In this document: positions 9,496-19,195 of the stretch, in pieces
Position numbering within the stretch: position 1 is the stretch's first letter
How the letters are laid out: every line of letters begins with the position of its first letter
NCBI GenBank assembly: GCA_937920555.1
Contig: CAKZTM010000004.1
Coordinates: forward strand, 39,364-103,363
Direction: 5' to 3'
DNA length: 64,000 nucleotides
Origin: an uncultured Paracoccaceae bacterium
GTDB taxonomy: Bacteria; Pseudomonadota; Alphaproteobacteria; Rhodobacterales; Rhodobacteraceae
Translations under genes and position numbers: made by a program
Notes under the pieces: generated by a model
Seen by the model: the letters and a program-made list of their open reading frames with translations, nothing else
Database searches by the model: none
What the model was told of the DNA's origin: nothing

Positions 9496-10503
9496 TCACA
9501 GATGAAGGTGTGACCACATAGTGATGGCCTGACGGGTTTGCGCCACATCGTGAACGCGAATGATCTGCACACCTTGCCTAAGCCCGTCCAATGCCACCGC
9601 AATAGACCCCGGCGCGCGGGCTTGTGCATCCTCCGCCCCCGTCAACGTGCCTATAAACCGCTTGCGCGACACCCCCAAAAGCAGCGGGCAACCAAGGCCG
9701 TGAAATAGCGACAACCCCCGCAGAAGCTGCAAATTATGCGCCACCGTTTTTCCAAACCCAATCCCCGGATCAAGAATGATCTTGTCGCGATCGATCCCCG
9801 CCGCCACAGCCGCATCGCGCCGGGCTTGCAGATAATCGTAAACATCGAGCAACACATCGTCGTATTGTGGGCTCTTTTGCATCGTCTTGGGGTCACCTGA
9901 CGCATGCATCAGACAAATGGGCACATCCAGACGCGCGGCAACCGCAAACATCTGCGGATCGAAAGATCCCGCCGATACATCGTTGATCATCGCAGCCCCG
10001 GCCACAACGGCACGGCTTGCCACATCGGCCTTTCGGGTGTCGATAGAGATCGGCGCCGACAGGTCCGCGTCTTTTATCGCGGCAATGACCGGCTCGGTTC
10101 TGCCAATTTCCTTCTCCGCGCTCACAAAATCCGCGCCGGGACGGGTCGACTCGCCACCAATATCAAGGATATCGGCCCCCTCACTCAACATCAGGCCCGC
10201 GCGCGTAACCGCATCCGGCAGGCTTTCATGCGCGCCACCATCAGAAAAACTGTCCGGCGTCACATTCAAAATACCCATGATCTGAGGCCGCATCAGATCG
10301 AGCCCGCAAAATCCCTTACGCCTGCGCGTCAGTGTATCCAAGGCCTCCTCAGGGATCTCCGCGACGGGCACCAGTTGCGCTGGCGCACCACGCGCAAGCA
10401 TCTGCGCATGAGAAAACCAAAGAGGGCCGCCCGCAAGCCGAGCAACCTCACTGGGCTTTGAGGGCCCGCTTTGCACGATTGGCCGCCAATAGGTCTGAGC
10501 CAT
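9496..10503 (-). CDS. folP: Dihydropteroate synthase
   Basis: A 335-residue protein that joins p-aminobenzoate to the pterin diphosphate in folate synthesis and is the sulfonamide target. The barrel begins with IMGILNVTPDSFSDGG (~75-90). DIGGESTRPGA, SIDTRKADVA, INDVSAG, DPGIGFGKT and GVSRKRFIG follow in order with the expected residues. The ~70-residue N-terminal extension before the barrel is longer than in E. coli FolP. It abuts the GNAT gene with no gap, as part of folB-GNAT-folP-glmM. Confidence 0.96.
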   Translation of the reverse strand: MAQTYWRPIVQSGPSKPSEVARLAGGPLWFSHAQMLARGAPAQLVPVAEIPEEALDTLTRRRKGFCGLDLMRPQIMGILNVTPDSFSDGGAHESLPDAVTRAGLMLSEGADILDIGGESTRPGADFVSAEKEIGRTEPVIAAIKDADLSAPISIDTRKADVASRAVVAGAAMINDVSAGSFDPQMFAVAARLDVPICLMHASGDPKTMQKSPQYDDVLLDVYDYLQARRDAAVAAGIDRDKIILDPGIGFGKTVAHNLQLLRGLSLFHGLGCPLLLGVSRKRFIGTLTGAEDAQARAPGSIAVALDGLRQGVQIIRVHDVAQTRQAITMWSHLHL

Positions 10504-10950
10504 TCAAATATCTTTCCGAAAATAGACCACCCGCTCGGTCTCTTCAAAGCCCAAGCGCTTGTGCATACGAATTGAAATGTCGTTGTCGATCAATACATCC
10601 GATCCAAACTCCAAAAAACCTTGCGCCCGCGCCACATTCTCCAGATGCGCCATAAGCGCTGCGGCCACCCCCTCTTGCCGCACGTCCGGGCGCACCCAAA
10701 TTCCTTCGAGAAACGGCACCGGCTGGCTGTTGCAGCCATTGGCAAACTCGCGAATGTTGTATTCGGCAAACCCGACAATGCGCCCCTCATGCTCGGCACA
10801 AAATCCGGCCCGAACAGACGAATTCAAAATCCGGTCAATCTCCACAGACATGCCTGTTTGGCTGGCACCGGGAAACAACGCGCCGTACATTTCCATCCAG
10901 ACAGCGCGATCCCGCTCGGTCATCTGGCGGATGCGTAAGCGCTCAGTCAT
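10504..10950 (-). CDS. GNAT acetyltransferase, AAC(6')-like
   Basis: A 148-residue GNAT-fold protein (start ATG 10950; a TTG one codon earlier is less likely). Motif A, the acetyl-CoA loop, is seen as VRPDVRQEGVAAALMAHLE (~90-108), and the C-terminal strand is RLGFEETERVVYFRK. The pattern of EGRIVGFAEYNIREFANG then PFLEGIWVRPDVR resembles the aminoglycoside 6'-N-acetyltransferase branch. Lodged between folB (8-bp overlap) and folP (no gap), it probably has a housekeeping substrate. Resistance is not supported by the sequence alone. Confidence 0.7.
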   Translation of the reverse strand: MTERLRIRQMTERDRAVWMEMYGALFPGASQTGMSVEIDRILNSSVRAGFCAEHEGRIVGFAEYNIREFANGCNSQPVPFLEGIWVRPDVRQEGVAAALMAHLENVARAQGFLEFGSDVLIDNDISIRMHKRLGFEETERVVYFRKDI

Positions 10951-11914
10951 CAATCCTGATATTTTGCAAGCTCTGCGGGGCGGTCACGTCGGCAAAAAAG
11001 ACATGCGGCTTGCCGCCATCAACCTCCCGTGGGGCACCGATTTCGATCACCGCCACCGCATCAATCTCACCAGCAAACCAATGGGCCAAGCGGCGCGGTT
11101 GGCTGGCGCCAACTTTTGGCCTGTGAACCGCATCCAGCACAATTTTTGAAGGCGCCCAGACCGACATGTTGCCCTGCTTTGCGGCCCAATCCAGCTCGGT
11201 TCGGGTTTCAACAACCACGCAACGATCATCATGAGAGGCTAAAATCCACGCGTTTTGCTCAATCGCCAAAAGCCCGATGCGCCGCTGAACCACGTGATCC
11301 ACCGGTCGCAAGTCCGACGCAACCGGCTCAAGGGCAATAATCGCGGGATGATCAAGCGCGTCGATGGCATCAAGCCAAGCACCCAAATTCGGTGCTGAAA
11401 TAACACCCGACGGCATGAACACAACAACAGGCCGCACCGCCTCAACGGCAACCGGACGCGCAGCCTCAACCGGCCGCACCACGCCACCTGCCTCATCGAC
11501 ACGCGAACGCATGATCTCCACACCCAATGCCCCCGGTATGCGGTCCAGTTTTTCGATCCGCACAAATACCCGGATGGCACGGCGATCTTCCAAACACCGC
11601 TCGGCCACATGCTCGGCCAGGGTTTCCAGAAGGTTCAACCGTTCCGTGGTCAACTCGGCATCGATTGCCTCTGTGATGGTGTCATAGCTGATGATTTGAT
11701 CGACATCATCCTTGGCAGCCCCATTGTGGCGGGCCACTTCAAGCACAACATTGAACCGAAGACGCTGGGTGACACCACGCTCCGATTGAAACGCGCCGAT
11801 CTCTACATCGCGCACATAGTCGCGCACAGAAATCCGGTCGAGAGGGTCAGAACCCGATGTCGCTTCCGCCCGTTTCGACGGAAGCCCGAATGCTAATGAA
11901 GTCTCGTCCGCCAT
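10943..11914 (-). CDS. folB: Dihydroneopterin aldolase with long C-terminal extension
   Basis: A 323-residue protein. Residues ~25-135 are FolB: IGAFQSERGVTQRLRF with the conserved Glu, DDVDQIISYDTI with the active-site Tyr, LLETLAEHVAERCL, and RIEKLDRIPGALGVE with the catalytic Lys region. Standard FolB is ~120 residues. The remaining ~180 residues (from about VVFMPSGVISAPNL to the end) form a separate domain I do not recognise; it lacks folate pyrophosphokinase motifs. ATG 11914 (MADETSLAF) has a GGTGGA box. It is the first gene of folB-GNAT-folP-glmM. Confidence 0.85.
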   Translation of the reverse strand: MADETSLAFGLPSKRAEATSGSDPLDRISVRDYVRDVEIGAFQSERGVTQRLRFNVVLEVARHNGAAKDDVDQIISYDTITEAIDAELTTERLNLLETLAEHVAERCLEDRRAIRVFVRIEKLDRIPGALGVEIMRSRVDEAGGVVRPVEAARPVAVEAVRPVVVFMPSGVISAPNLGAWLDAIDALDHPAIIALEPVASDLRPVDHVVQRRIGLLAIEQNAWILASHDDRCVVVETRTELDWAAKQGNMSVWAPSKIVLDAVHRPKVGASQPRRLAHWFAGEIDAVAVIEIGAPREVDGGKPHVFFADVTAPQSLQNIRIDD

Positions 11915-11968
11915 ATGTCCACCCAAGCCCAATATCCCCCCTATAGGAGCTTTGGGCTAAAGGATCAA

Positions 11969-12820
11969 TCAACGGCGCGACAGCTGCGTGCCGCGTTTGT
12001 AGAAGATATGCGCGCCATATTTGGCGGTGCGGCTCAAGCTACGTGACCAAAAGGGACGAACAGCTGTGGTGTGATAATGGGTCGCGCCATTTGTCAAAGG
12101 ACGGGTCTCTGCAACCACGATCTCTTTGGCAATGTCTTTGGCCCGGTTCCACGCCCGCTTTTCATGGATAGTCTCCGGCAGGCCATCGCAGTTATAAGAG
12201 AATTGGCAACGATGCTTTTTATTGGCACCCTGATTGACCACCTCGCAAACCGTGTTGGGATAGCGACGGCTATCGACCCGGTTCAAAATCACCTCAGCCA
12301 CAGCACGCTGCGCCTGAATGCTCTCACTGCGGGCCTCAAAATAGATCGCCTCTGCCAGACAGTACCACTGAGCCTGCCCGCGACGCTTCGGCGCCTCGGC
12401 GGCCAAGGGTGCTATATCAATCGGCGCGACACCCTCAAATGCAGAGACATCTTCAATCAACGCCAATGTCGCCAAAGTAAGAGGCTCCGGCGCAGTCTGC
12501 GACCGCTCAAGCTGCTCAACTTCAGCCACCAGAACAGGATTGCTAACAACCGGGAAGGCAGACCGCTGCCATGACAGACCGGTGCGCGGAGCCAAAAGCC
12601 CCTCCAGCCTTTGGGACGCCCGCGAGCTGTCCTCTTGACTCTCAACGATCAGAATTTGGTTGGTGATTGCCGCGTCCGCCTCGGGCACGGAGCCCGTGTT
12701 GACCGACGCAATCGCCGAAATAGAGGCAAAAACACTTAGGGTTGTAACAACAGCCGCCGCCTTAGCCCGCCCGAAGCGGCCAAGGGCCGCATCAGCGCCC
12801 TGCACAATATTGGTTATCAT
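11969..12820 (-). CDS. SleB-type cell wall hydrolase
   Basis: A 283-residue protein with an N-terminal hydrophobic segment (~residues 22-45, AAAVVTTLSVFASISAIASV), a signal anchor or cleavable signal. A linker of ~110 residues precedes a Hydrolase_2 (SleB) domain: YCLAEAIYFEARSES with the catalytic Glu, QRAVAEVILNRVDS, YPNTVCEVVNQG, CQFSYNCDG, and GATHYHT near the C-terminus. These are lytic transglycosylase-like enzymes acting on peptidoglycan in the periplasm. ATG 12820 is chosen over an upstream TTG; no strong ribosome site is visible. Confidence 0.87.
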   Translation of the reverse strand: MITNIVQGADAALGRFGRAKAAAVVTTLSVFASISAIASVNTGSVPEADAAITNQILIVESQEDSSRASQRLEGLLAPRTGLSWQRSAFPVVSNPVLVAEVEQLERSQTAPEPLTLATLALIEDVSAFEGVAPIDIAPLAAEAPKRRGQAQWYCLAEAIYFEARSESIQAQRAVAEVILNRVDSRRYPNTVCEVVNQGANKKHRCQFSYNCDGLPETIHEKRAWNRAKDIAKEIVVAETRPLTNGATHYHTTAVRPFWSRSLSRTAKYGAHIFYKRGTQLSRR

Positions 12821-13239
12821 AAGCAATTAAATTCCGCTGCCCGATGGACCCCCACTGGCAACAGAATACTCCATTTGTAGCGTACAGCGTGATCTTCTAT
12901 CGATCATCGCGGGCGAGTCCAGCGCCCGATCCCCATGAGCGAATTCCCGCCGATATGATTTTACATGAAATTTAAGCGTAAACTATGCGATCTTTGTTAA
13001 AAAGCAGAGCCTTAAGCCATATTTTTAGACGCCGCCGCTCTAGAACCCTAAGCGCTGTTACCAAACGTTAACGCAGCCGCCCAGTGACAAATTTGACGCT
13101 ATTCAGACAAACCGTCGAATCGCAAACCCGTGTCCCCCAATGACCGCAAGACACGGCGCGGCCTCTCCATCTGGCCAGCAAAAATCAAAATTATCCGTAA
13201 ATAGTCAATTCCTTGGGTCTTTCTGCGGCCTCGAACCGT
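12821..13239. other. 419-bp intergenic region, no gene seen
   Basis: Between the wall hydrolase start and the PPDK-like gene end, both on the minus strand. No convincing ORF or tRNA-like element is visible. GTTACCAAACGTTAAC (13057-13072) is an imperfect inverted repeat with two GTTA halves, reminiscent of CtrA-type sites, about 240 bp before the hydrolase start. The promoter of the hydrolase must lie here. Confidence 0.5.
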
Positions 13240-15474
13240 TTAAGCATCCGGTGCCAAAAGGCTGGCCTGAGCCGCCGCGAGCCGTGCAATCGGAACCCGA
13301 AACGGCGAACAGGATACATAATCAAAGCCTGCAATCTTGCAAAAACGAACGCTGGCCGGATCGCCCCCATGCTCACCGCAAAGGCCAAGCTCAATATCCG
13401 GATTAGCCTCACGACCGCGACTGGCAGCCATCAATAACAATTCCCCGACGCCTTCAAGATCCAAGGCCAGAAAAGGATCTTCGGGATAGACACCGTTATT
13501 GACATATTCGCGCATGAACCGACCCGCATCATCGCGCGACAACCCGTAAGTCATCTGGGTCAAATCATTAGTGCCGAAGCTCAAAAAACTGGTGATGGCT
13601 GCAAGATCGCCTGCGCGAAGAGCCGCGCGCGGGGTCTCGACCATAACCCCCAAATGAAACTTCGGTAGAGCGCCGGTCTCGTCAAAAATCTGGGCTGCAA
13701 CCGCCTCAATCCGGGATTTGACCAACTCAACCTCACGCTGCGCAGAAACAAGCGGGATCATAATCTCAGGTATCACTGTGTGGCCGGAGCTTTCGGACAC
13801 AATCGCCGCCGCCTCGAATATCGCGCGGGACTGAACCTCGTAAATCTCCGGCATGGTAACCGCCAGCCTGACCCCGCGCATGCCAAGCATCGGGTTATAT
13901 TCCCCCATCGCCTCAATCCGCGCTTTGACTGTGGCCACTGACATATCCATCGATTTGGCCAAAGCCGCTATTTCGTCCACACCTTTGGGCAAAAACTCGT
14001 GAAGCGGTGGATCAAGCAACCGGATCGTCACCGGCGCCCCCTCCATCACCTCAAACAATTCAACAAAATTGCTCCGCTGCATGGGCAATAGCCGCGCCAA
14101 AGCAGCACTGCGCCGCGTGGCATCCTCCGCGAGTATCATCTCGCGCATCACATTGATCCGGTCGCCCTCGTAAAACATGTGCTCGGTCCGGCACAGCCCG
14201 ATCCCGTCCACCTTAAACCGCTTGGCCGTCAGGGCCTCCTGCAGGGTATCAGCATTGGCGCGCACACCAATGGCGCGGGTCTCATCCGCCCACCCCATCA
14301 ACGTTGTGAACGCCTCCGATAGCGGTCGGTGGCTCAGCTTCAGCGCCCCGCGCATCACTTGCCCGTCACCGCCATTGAGCGTGATCAGATCGCCCTCACC
14401 CAATGTGCTGCCATCGGGCAAAGTGACCCTCCGCATATCCGCATCTATCTTCAACTCGGACGCACCAACCACGCAAGGCACACCAATTCCTTGCGCAATA
14501 ACAGCGGCATGGCTGGATGTGCCCCCCGTAGAGGTCAACACGCCCGCCGCAGAATGCATACCGCGAATATCTTCCGGCGAGGTCTCATTGCGCACCAAAA
14601 TGGCCGGTTGCCCCTGCGCCTTCGCGGTTTGCGCAGCCTCCGCCGTAAACACGATCCCGCCCTGAGCCGCCCCGGGACTTCCCCCGATGCCGCTTGCAAT
14701 CACATCCACATCCCCACCGGGCTCGATTTGCGGATGAAGCTGCTCGGTCAGCCCGCGCGGATTGACCCGCAACAACGCATCCTCGCGCGACAACAGCCCG
14801 TGGCCAACCAGATCAACCACCACTTGCACTTCCGCACGCGCCTTCCGTTTGGCCGGGAACAGCCCGATCAGCGTCAACCCGTCGCCCTCCCCGATGACCT
14901 CGATGGCCGGTGCATCGTGCAAAATGCTGCTGCCGTGATCCAGACAGGCGCGAATATTGGGTGGAAAAGTCGTGCGCAACGAGACCCCCGATATCTCATC
15001 AACACTTTGAATATTCTGAACCGCTCCGTCGATCATCTCGTGGACGATCAGCCCAAGCCCCGCATTCTCCGGCGCGCCACTGGCCCGGCGCAAAATCAGC
15101 GCGGTAGGTCCAGTCCAGGCCTCGGCCATGGACACAATCACCTCAAGAACGCTCTCCAGCCCCTGAACATCCGTAACCACGGCAGGCCCACCCCAAGCCG
15201 GGTCTTCGGGGCTGCCGCGCACGACCAAACGGGCCGCGCCCTTCAACGGGCCTAGGGCTTGGAGCACCCGCTCCCGAACCGCCTCAATCCCACTTTTCGA
15301 AATCTTATCAATGAGTTGAAAGGACAGCACAAAACCATGGGGCACAGTTACACCCAATGACGACATGCCCGACAGACGTGCCGCGCGCGCGCCAAAATCA
15401 GACGCCACAAGAGGCGTTTTTGACCTCAAAGGTGCTATGTCAGCCGTCTGGCCCATGTTATCTCGCTGTCCCAT
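13240..15474 (-). CDS. Pyruvate phosphate dikinase-like PEP-utilising enzyme with abnormal ATP-binding half
   Basis: A protein of about 744 residues. The C-terminal half is PPDK-like: phosphohistidine loop STGGTSSHAAVIAQG, GIGLCRTEHMF, RLLDPPLHEFLP, NPMLGMRGVRL, FGTNDLTQMTYGLSRDD, and the catalytic Cys in GLCGEHGGDPASV. The N-terminal half is ~130 residues shorter than in PPDK (usually ~880 residues in all). The ATP-grasp region is divergent: VRGSPEDPAWGGP replaces the usual RSGA..SMPGMMDT stretch. It may have lost or changed its phosphoryl donor. ATG 15474 or 15456 is likely; upstream codons would overlap glyS. It follows glyQ-DUF6446-glyS on the same strand. Confidence 0.75.
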   Translation of the reverse strand: MGQRDNMGQTADIAPLRSKTPLVASDFGARAARLSGMSSLGVTVPHGFVLSFQLIDKISKSGIEAVRERVLQALGPLKGAARLVVRGSPEDPAWGGPAVVTDVQGLESVLEVIVSMAEAWTGPTALILRRASGAPENAGLGLIVHEMIDGAVQNIQSVDEISGVSLRTTFPPNIRACLDHGSSILHDAPAIEVIGEGDGLTLIGLFPAKRKARAEVQVVVDLVGHGLLSREDALLRVNPRGLTEQLHPQIEPGGDVDVIASGIGGSPGAAQGGIVFTAEAAQTAKAQGQPAILVRNETSPEDIRGMHSAAGVLTSTGGTSSHAAVIAQGIGVPCVVGASELKIDADMRRVTLPDGSTLGEGDLITLNGGDGQVMRGALKLSHRPLSEAFTTLMGWADETRAIGVRANADTLQEALTAKRFKVDGIGLCRTEHMFYEGDRINVMREMILAEDATRRSAALARLLPMQRSNFVELFEVMEGAPVTIRLLDPPLHEFLPKGVDEIAALAKSMDMSVATVKARIEAMGEYNPMLGMRGVRLAVTMPEIYEVQSRAIFEAAAIVSESSGHTVIPEIMIPLVSAQREVELVKSRIEAVAAQIFDETGALPKFHLGVMVETPRAALRAGDLAAITSFLSFGTNDLTQMTYGLSRDDAGRFMREYVNNGVYPEDPFLALDLEGVGELLLMAASRGREANPDIELGLCGEHGGDPASVRFCKIAGFDYVSCSPFRVPIARLAAAQASLLAPDA

Positions 15475-15539
15475 GCGTTGCAGCGCAACATAACTGAGAT
15501 CGACAACGGAGCAAGCATCAACAAAGCTTAGCGCTAAAT

Positions 15540-17564
15540 TTAACCGTCCAAAGCGGAAAACGCCGCGACGCTGTTCATCACCGTTCGAATTCTGTTGAGC
15601 AAACACAAGCGATTACGGCGCACCACGTCATTCTTGGTATTCACCTGAACAGCTTCAAAAAACGCGTCAATGGGCGCCCGAAGGGATGCCATCACGCCCA
15701 TGGCCTTGGCGAAATCCTCATCAGACACCGCCTTGGAAATATCCGGCTGCGCCTTATCCAGTGCGGCAAAAAGCGCCTTCTCAGAAGCCTCTTCCGCAAA
15801 CTTTGGATCAGGATCCAGCGAATATTCAATCCCGTCCTTTTTCTCTTCCGCCGCCAAAATATTGTTGGCCCGTTTGAACCCTTGCAGCAGGTTCTCCCCA
15901 TCCTCGGTATCAAGGAAATCTTGCAGCGCCCGCGTGCGTTTCACCAGCAATGTCAAATCATCAGAGCCGGGCATAGCGATGGAGGCATCAATCACGTCGT
16001 GACGGACGCCTTGGTCGCGAAGATAGACTTTGAGACGGTCGTGGATGAACGCGAGGAGATCGCCATCCGCGGCAGACATCCTGATATCATTCTCCAGCAC
16101 AATCCGAATGACACCCAACGCCGCACGGCGTAGCGCAAACGGATCTTTGCTCCCGGTGGGCTTCTCATCAATCGCCCAAAAACCGGTCAAAGTGTCGATC
16201 TTATCGGCCAAAGCCACCGCCACTGACAACGGCTCGCTGGGCACATCATCGGACGGACCCAACGGCGCGTAATGCAGCTCTGCCACATCGGCCACCGCGT
16301 CAGGCAAACCAGATGCTTTAGCGTAATACTTTCCCATCACCCCTTGCAGCTCTGGGAACTCGTAGACCATCTCAGAACTTAGATCAGCCTTGGCGATCCG
16401 CGCTGCTTTTTCCGCCAAATCGGGATCGGCCCCAACTTTCGGCGCAATCTCACGGGCCAAAGCCGCAATTCGGTCAATTCGTTCCTTTTGGGTGCCCAGT
16501 TTGTTGTGAAACGTCACATTCCCCAGCTTGTCAACCCATGCTTCCATGCCGTCTTTGGCGACCCGCAGGTCGTTTTCCCAAAAGAACTTTGCATCCGACA
16601 GGCGCGCGGCCAGAACCTTGGAGTTTCCAGCCAAAATGGTTGCCCCATTATCGGCCGTTTCCCGGTTGGCTACGGTCACATATTTCTCAATACGGGCCGT
16701 CTTTGGATTGCGCACTGAGAAGAATTTCTGGTGCTCCCGCATGGACGTTTGCAGCACTTCTGGCGGCAACTCAAGGAAGTCCGCGCCGATCTCGCCCATC
16801 AGCACAACCGGCCATTCCACGAGCCCTGAAACCTCCGCCAAGAGCGCTTTATCTTCAACCAATTCAAGTCCTTGTGCGAACGCGATCTGCTCTGCATCAT
16901 TCCAGATCTGTTCTGCCCGCTCATCGCTGCGAAGAACCACATGAGCGCGTTTCAGCTTGGCCTCATAGTCCTCAAAATCCGTGACAGCAAATTGCGCAGG
17001 CGCCATGAACCGGTGGCCGAAAGTCGTATCGCCCGCGGTAATTCCATCAACTTCAAAGGGCACAATCACCGCCCCGGCCTCATCGCTCAAAATGGTCAGG
17101 ATCGCGTGCAAAGGCCGCACCCATTTCAAACTTCCAGTCCCCCAGCGCATCGACTTTGGCCAAGGAAAATTGCGTATAGTTGAATCTAGAACTTCCGCTA
17201 TGATGCCAGCTGCCGGACGCCCTTCCTGAACGATCTTTGCGAAATAAACTTGACCCTTTTTGTCGTCGCGAACCTCAAGATCGTCGCGCGTTAAACCAAC
17301 GCCACGCAAAAATCCTTCCAAAGCCTTCTCAGGCGCGTCAACCCGCGGTCCTTTACGCTCCTCAACAGTGCGAGGCGCTTCTGCCAGCAATCCATCAATC
17401 GCCAATGTAAGCCTGCGCGGCGTGGCAAAAGCCGCCGCTCCGCCATAGGTCAGACCCGCCTCAACAAGTCCATCCGTCACCATCTTGCGAAGGTCGTCTG
17501 CAGCCTTTCGCTGCATACGCGCGGGGATTTCCTCGGAAAATAATTCAATAAGAAGATCAGGCAT
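15540..17564 (-). CDS. glyS: Glycyl-tRNA synthetase beta subunit
   Basis: A 674-residue protein, the usual GlyS length. MPDLLIELFSEEIPARMQ is the classic start, and IDEKPTGSKDPFALRRAALGVIRI (~490) carries the HD-like region typical of the family. The tetrameric alpha2beta2 enzyme charges tRNA-Gly; the beta subunit binds the tRNA. It follows the DUF6446 gene by 5 bp and belongs to the glyQ operon. Confidence 0.97.
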   Translation of the reverse strand: MPDLLIELFSEEIPARMQRKAADDLRKMVTDGLVEAGLTYGGAAAFATPRRLTLAIDGLLAEAPRTVEERKGPRVDAPEKALEGFLRGVGLTRDDLEVRDDKKGQVYFAKIVQEGRPAAGIIAEVLDSTIRNFPWPKSMRWGTGSLKWVRPLHAILTILSDEAGAVIVPFEVDGITAGDTTFGHRFMAPAQFAVTDFEDYEAKLKRAHVVLRSDERAEQIWNDAEQIAFAQGLELVEDKALLAEVSGLVEWPVVLMGEIGADFLELPPEVLQTSMREHQKFFSVRNPKTARIEKYVTVANRETADNGATILAGNSKVLAARLSDAKFFWENDLRVAKDGMEAWVDKLGNVTFHNKLGTQKERIDRIAALAREIAPKVGADPDLAEKAARIAKADLSSEMVYEFPELQGVMGKYYAKASGLPDAVADVAELHYAPLGPSDDVPSEPLSVAVALADKIDTLTGFWAIDEKPTGSKDPFALRRAALGVIRIVLENDIRMSAADGDLLAFIHDRLKVYLRDQGVRHDVIDASIAMPGSDDLTLLVKRTRALQDFLDTEDGENLLQGFKRANNILAAEEKKDGIEYSLDPDPKFAEEASEKALFAALDKAQPDISKAVSDEDFAKAMGVMASLRAPIDAFFEAVQVNTKNDVVRRNRLCLLNRIRTVMNSVAAFSALDG

Positions 17565-17569
17565 TTAAC

Positions 17570-18082
17570 TCAACTTTCAGGTGCGGGTGGACAGCCTTCA
17601 GGCAGTGTATCTCCAGCAAAAGAGGCCTCACCACACGCGTTTATTTGGCGCCACATAAACGCGCGCCCATCCTCATAATGTGCCACGTAGCGCGAGAACC
17701 CGTAAACCTCATTTTCCGCAACAAGTATCGCGGTGGCCTTCTCATTGAGAATGTCGAGTGTAATTTGTTTAGCGTCAAAGCAATCAAACCAACTTGGGGC
17801 CACCAAAGGCTCTGCCACATCGCGAAACTCGACCGACGGCGCATAATCCCAATCGACCTCGAAACAGGCACGCAGTTTCAAAGGCGACGTATCCGCATTG
17901 ATCCCGCGATAGTTCGACACCGGCCAAGGATCACCATAGGCCGTGATTTCCGCCACGTCGGTCTCTTCTTCGTAATAGGCGCGGGTCTGGTAGTACCAAA
18001 GAGCGATCCCGAATATCACACAAAAGGTCAGTAGACCCTTCATCAACAACTTACCGCTCGTTCCTTTTCTGCGTCGTTTCAT
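17570..18082 (-). CDS. DUF6446-type membrane-anchored protein
   Basis: A 170-residue protein. After a basic start ([16 protein letters not shown]), one hydrophobic segment ([15 protein letters not shown], ~15-30) anchors it. The rest is soluble and carries four Cys ([29 protein letters not shown]) that could form disulfides if periplasmic. ATG 18082 overlaps the glyQ stop (ATGA), so translation is coupled. A gene of this family between glyQ and glyS is a Rhodobacterales trait as I recall it; no function is known to me. Confidence 0.65.
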   Translation of the reverse strand: MKRRRKGTSGKLLMKGLLTFCVIFGIALWYYQTRAYYEEETDVAEITAYGDPWPVSNYRGINADTSPLKLRACFEVDWDYAPSVEFRDVAEPLVAPSWFDCFDAKQITLDILNEKATAILVAENEVYGFSRYVAHYEDGRAFMWRQINACGEASFAGDTLPEGCPPAPES

Positions 18083-19011
18083 GCGGCTTGCCCTCCGGCT
18101 TCGGTTTGCACAAAGGCATCGGCACATAGTTTTGCAAGTGCGCGAACGCGCCCGATATAGGCCTGCCGTTCAGTCACGGAAATCACGCCGCGCGCATCCA
18201 GCAGGTTAAACACGTGGCTCGCTTTGATACACTGATCATAAGCCGGGTGGGCCATAATGATCCGCTTGCCCGTCTTTGGGTCTTCGCTGGGCGCATCAAG
18301 GATGCGCTGGCATTCGGCCTCCGCGTCTTTGAAATGTTGGAGCAATGTGTCCGTGTCGGCCACATCGAAATTCCAGCGCGAATATTCCTGTTCGGTCTGT
18401 TTGAAGACATCGCCATAGCTGAGCGGAATGGGCGATTGCGGGTCATTGAAGGGCATGTCCATGACGTGATCCACGCCAAGAATATAAATCGCCAGACGCT
18501 CAAGACCGTAGGTCAACTCACCGGAAACCGGCTTGCAGTCATGGCCGCCAACCTGCTGGAAATAGGTAAACTGAGAGACTTCCATGCCATCGCACCAGAC
18601 CTCCCAACCAAGGCCCCATGCCCCAAGCGTCGGGCTTTCCCAATCATCCTCCACAAAGCGGATATCATGGATTTCTGCATCAATTCCAATAGCTTGCAAC
18701 GAACCCAAGTAAAGATCCTGCAAATCCGGCGGCGACGGCTTGATGAGCACCTGATACTGATAATAGTGCTGAAGACGGTTCGGGTTTTCGCCGTAGCGAC
18801 CATCTGTGGGCCGCCGCGAGGGCTGCACATAGGCCGCGGCCCAGTGATTGGAACCAAGTGCACGCAGCGTGGTTGCGGGGTGAAATGTGCCCGCGCCAAC
18901 CTCCATGTCATAGGGCTGCAAAATAGCGCACCCCCTTGAAGACCAATAGTTTTGCAGCCTCAGGATGATCTCCTGAAATGACTTTGGTTTTGAGGTCTCT
19001 GAGCCGGTCAT
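18079..19011 (-). CDS. glyQ: Glycyl-tRNA synthetase alpha subunit
   Basis: A 310-residue protein of normal length carrying the class II catalytic core. [34 protein letters not shown] begins the domain, [26 protein letters not shown] is the class II motif region, and [23 protein letters not shown] follows. It activates glycine and charges tRNA-Gly together with GlyS. It is the first gene of a minus-strand run glyQ-DUF6446-glyS-PPDK-like, with its promoter in the 184 bp after iolG. Confidence 0.97.
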   Translation of the reverse strand: MTGSETSKPKSFQEIILRLQNYWSSRGCAILQPYDMEVGAGTFHPATTLRALGSNHWAAAYVQPSRRPTDGRYGENPNRLQHYYQYQVLIKPSPPDLQDLYLGSLQAIGIDAEIHDIRFVEDDWESPTLGAWGLGWEVWCDGMEVSQFTYFQQVGGHDCKPVSGELTYGLERLAIYILGVDHVMDMPFNDPQSPIPLSYGDVFKQTEQEYSRWNFDVADTDTLLQHFKDAEAECQRILDAPSEDPKTGKRIIMAHPAYDQCIKASHVFNLLDARGVISVTERQAYIGRVRALAKLCADAFVQTEAGGQAA

Positions 19012-19164
19012 GGGCGCGCAATCTTTGTGCTGGGTACGTTTGCGCTCTCATTAGGCAATGGGCGGCTTGGGGTCAACTTGGGATCGCGGTACGAGCTGCC
19101 TCAAAAGGTTAACGTCATTTCTACTTTTCTAGAACAGTAGTGCTCAAAGCCGTGCTGGGAAACG

Positions 19165-19179
19165 GCCAGCCCTGCTGGC
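19165..19179 (-). terminator. Short hairpin after the inositol operon
   Basis: GCCAGC (19165-19170) and GCTGGC (19174-19179) form a 6-bp perfect stem with a 3-nt loop, 17 bp beyond the iolG stop. No T run follows on the minus strand, so this is only a possible terminator. Confidence 0.3.
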
Positions 19180-19195
19180 AAGCCCACCCCCAGCG

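Noticed and set aside
12821..13239. tRNA or small RNA gene in the gap before the wall hydrolase
   Set aside because: No cloverleaf, T-loop or terminator pattern could be seen on either strand.
15475..15606. N-terminal extension of the PPDK-like protein
   Set aside because: The frame stays open into glyS, but the added residues look like glyS antisense-frame sequence and start with a non-ATG codon lacking a ribosome site.
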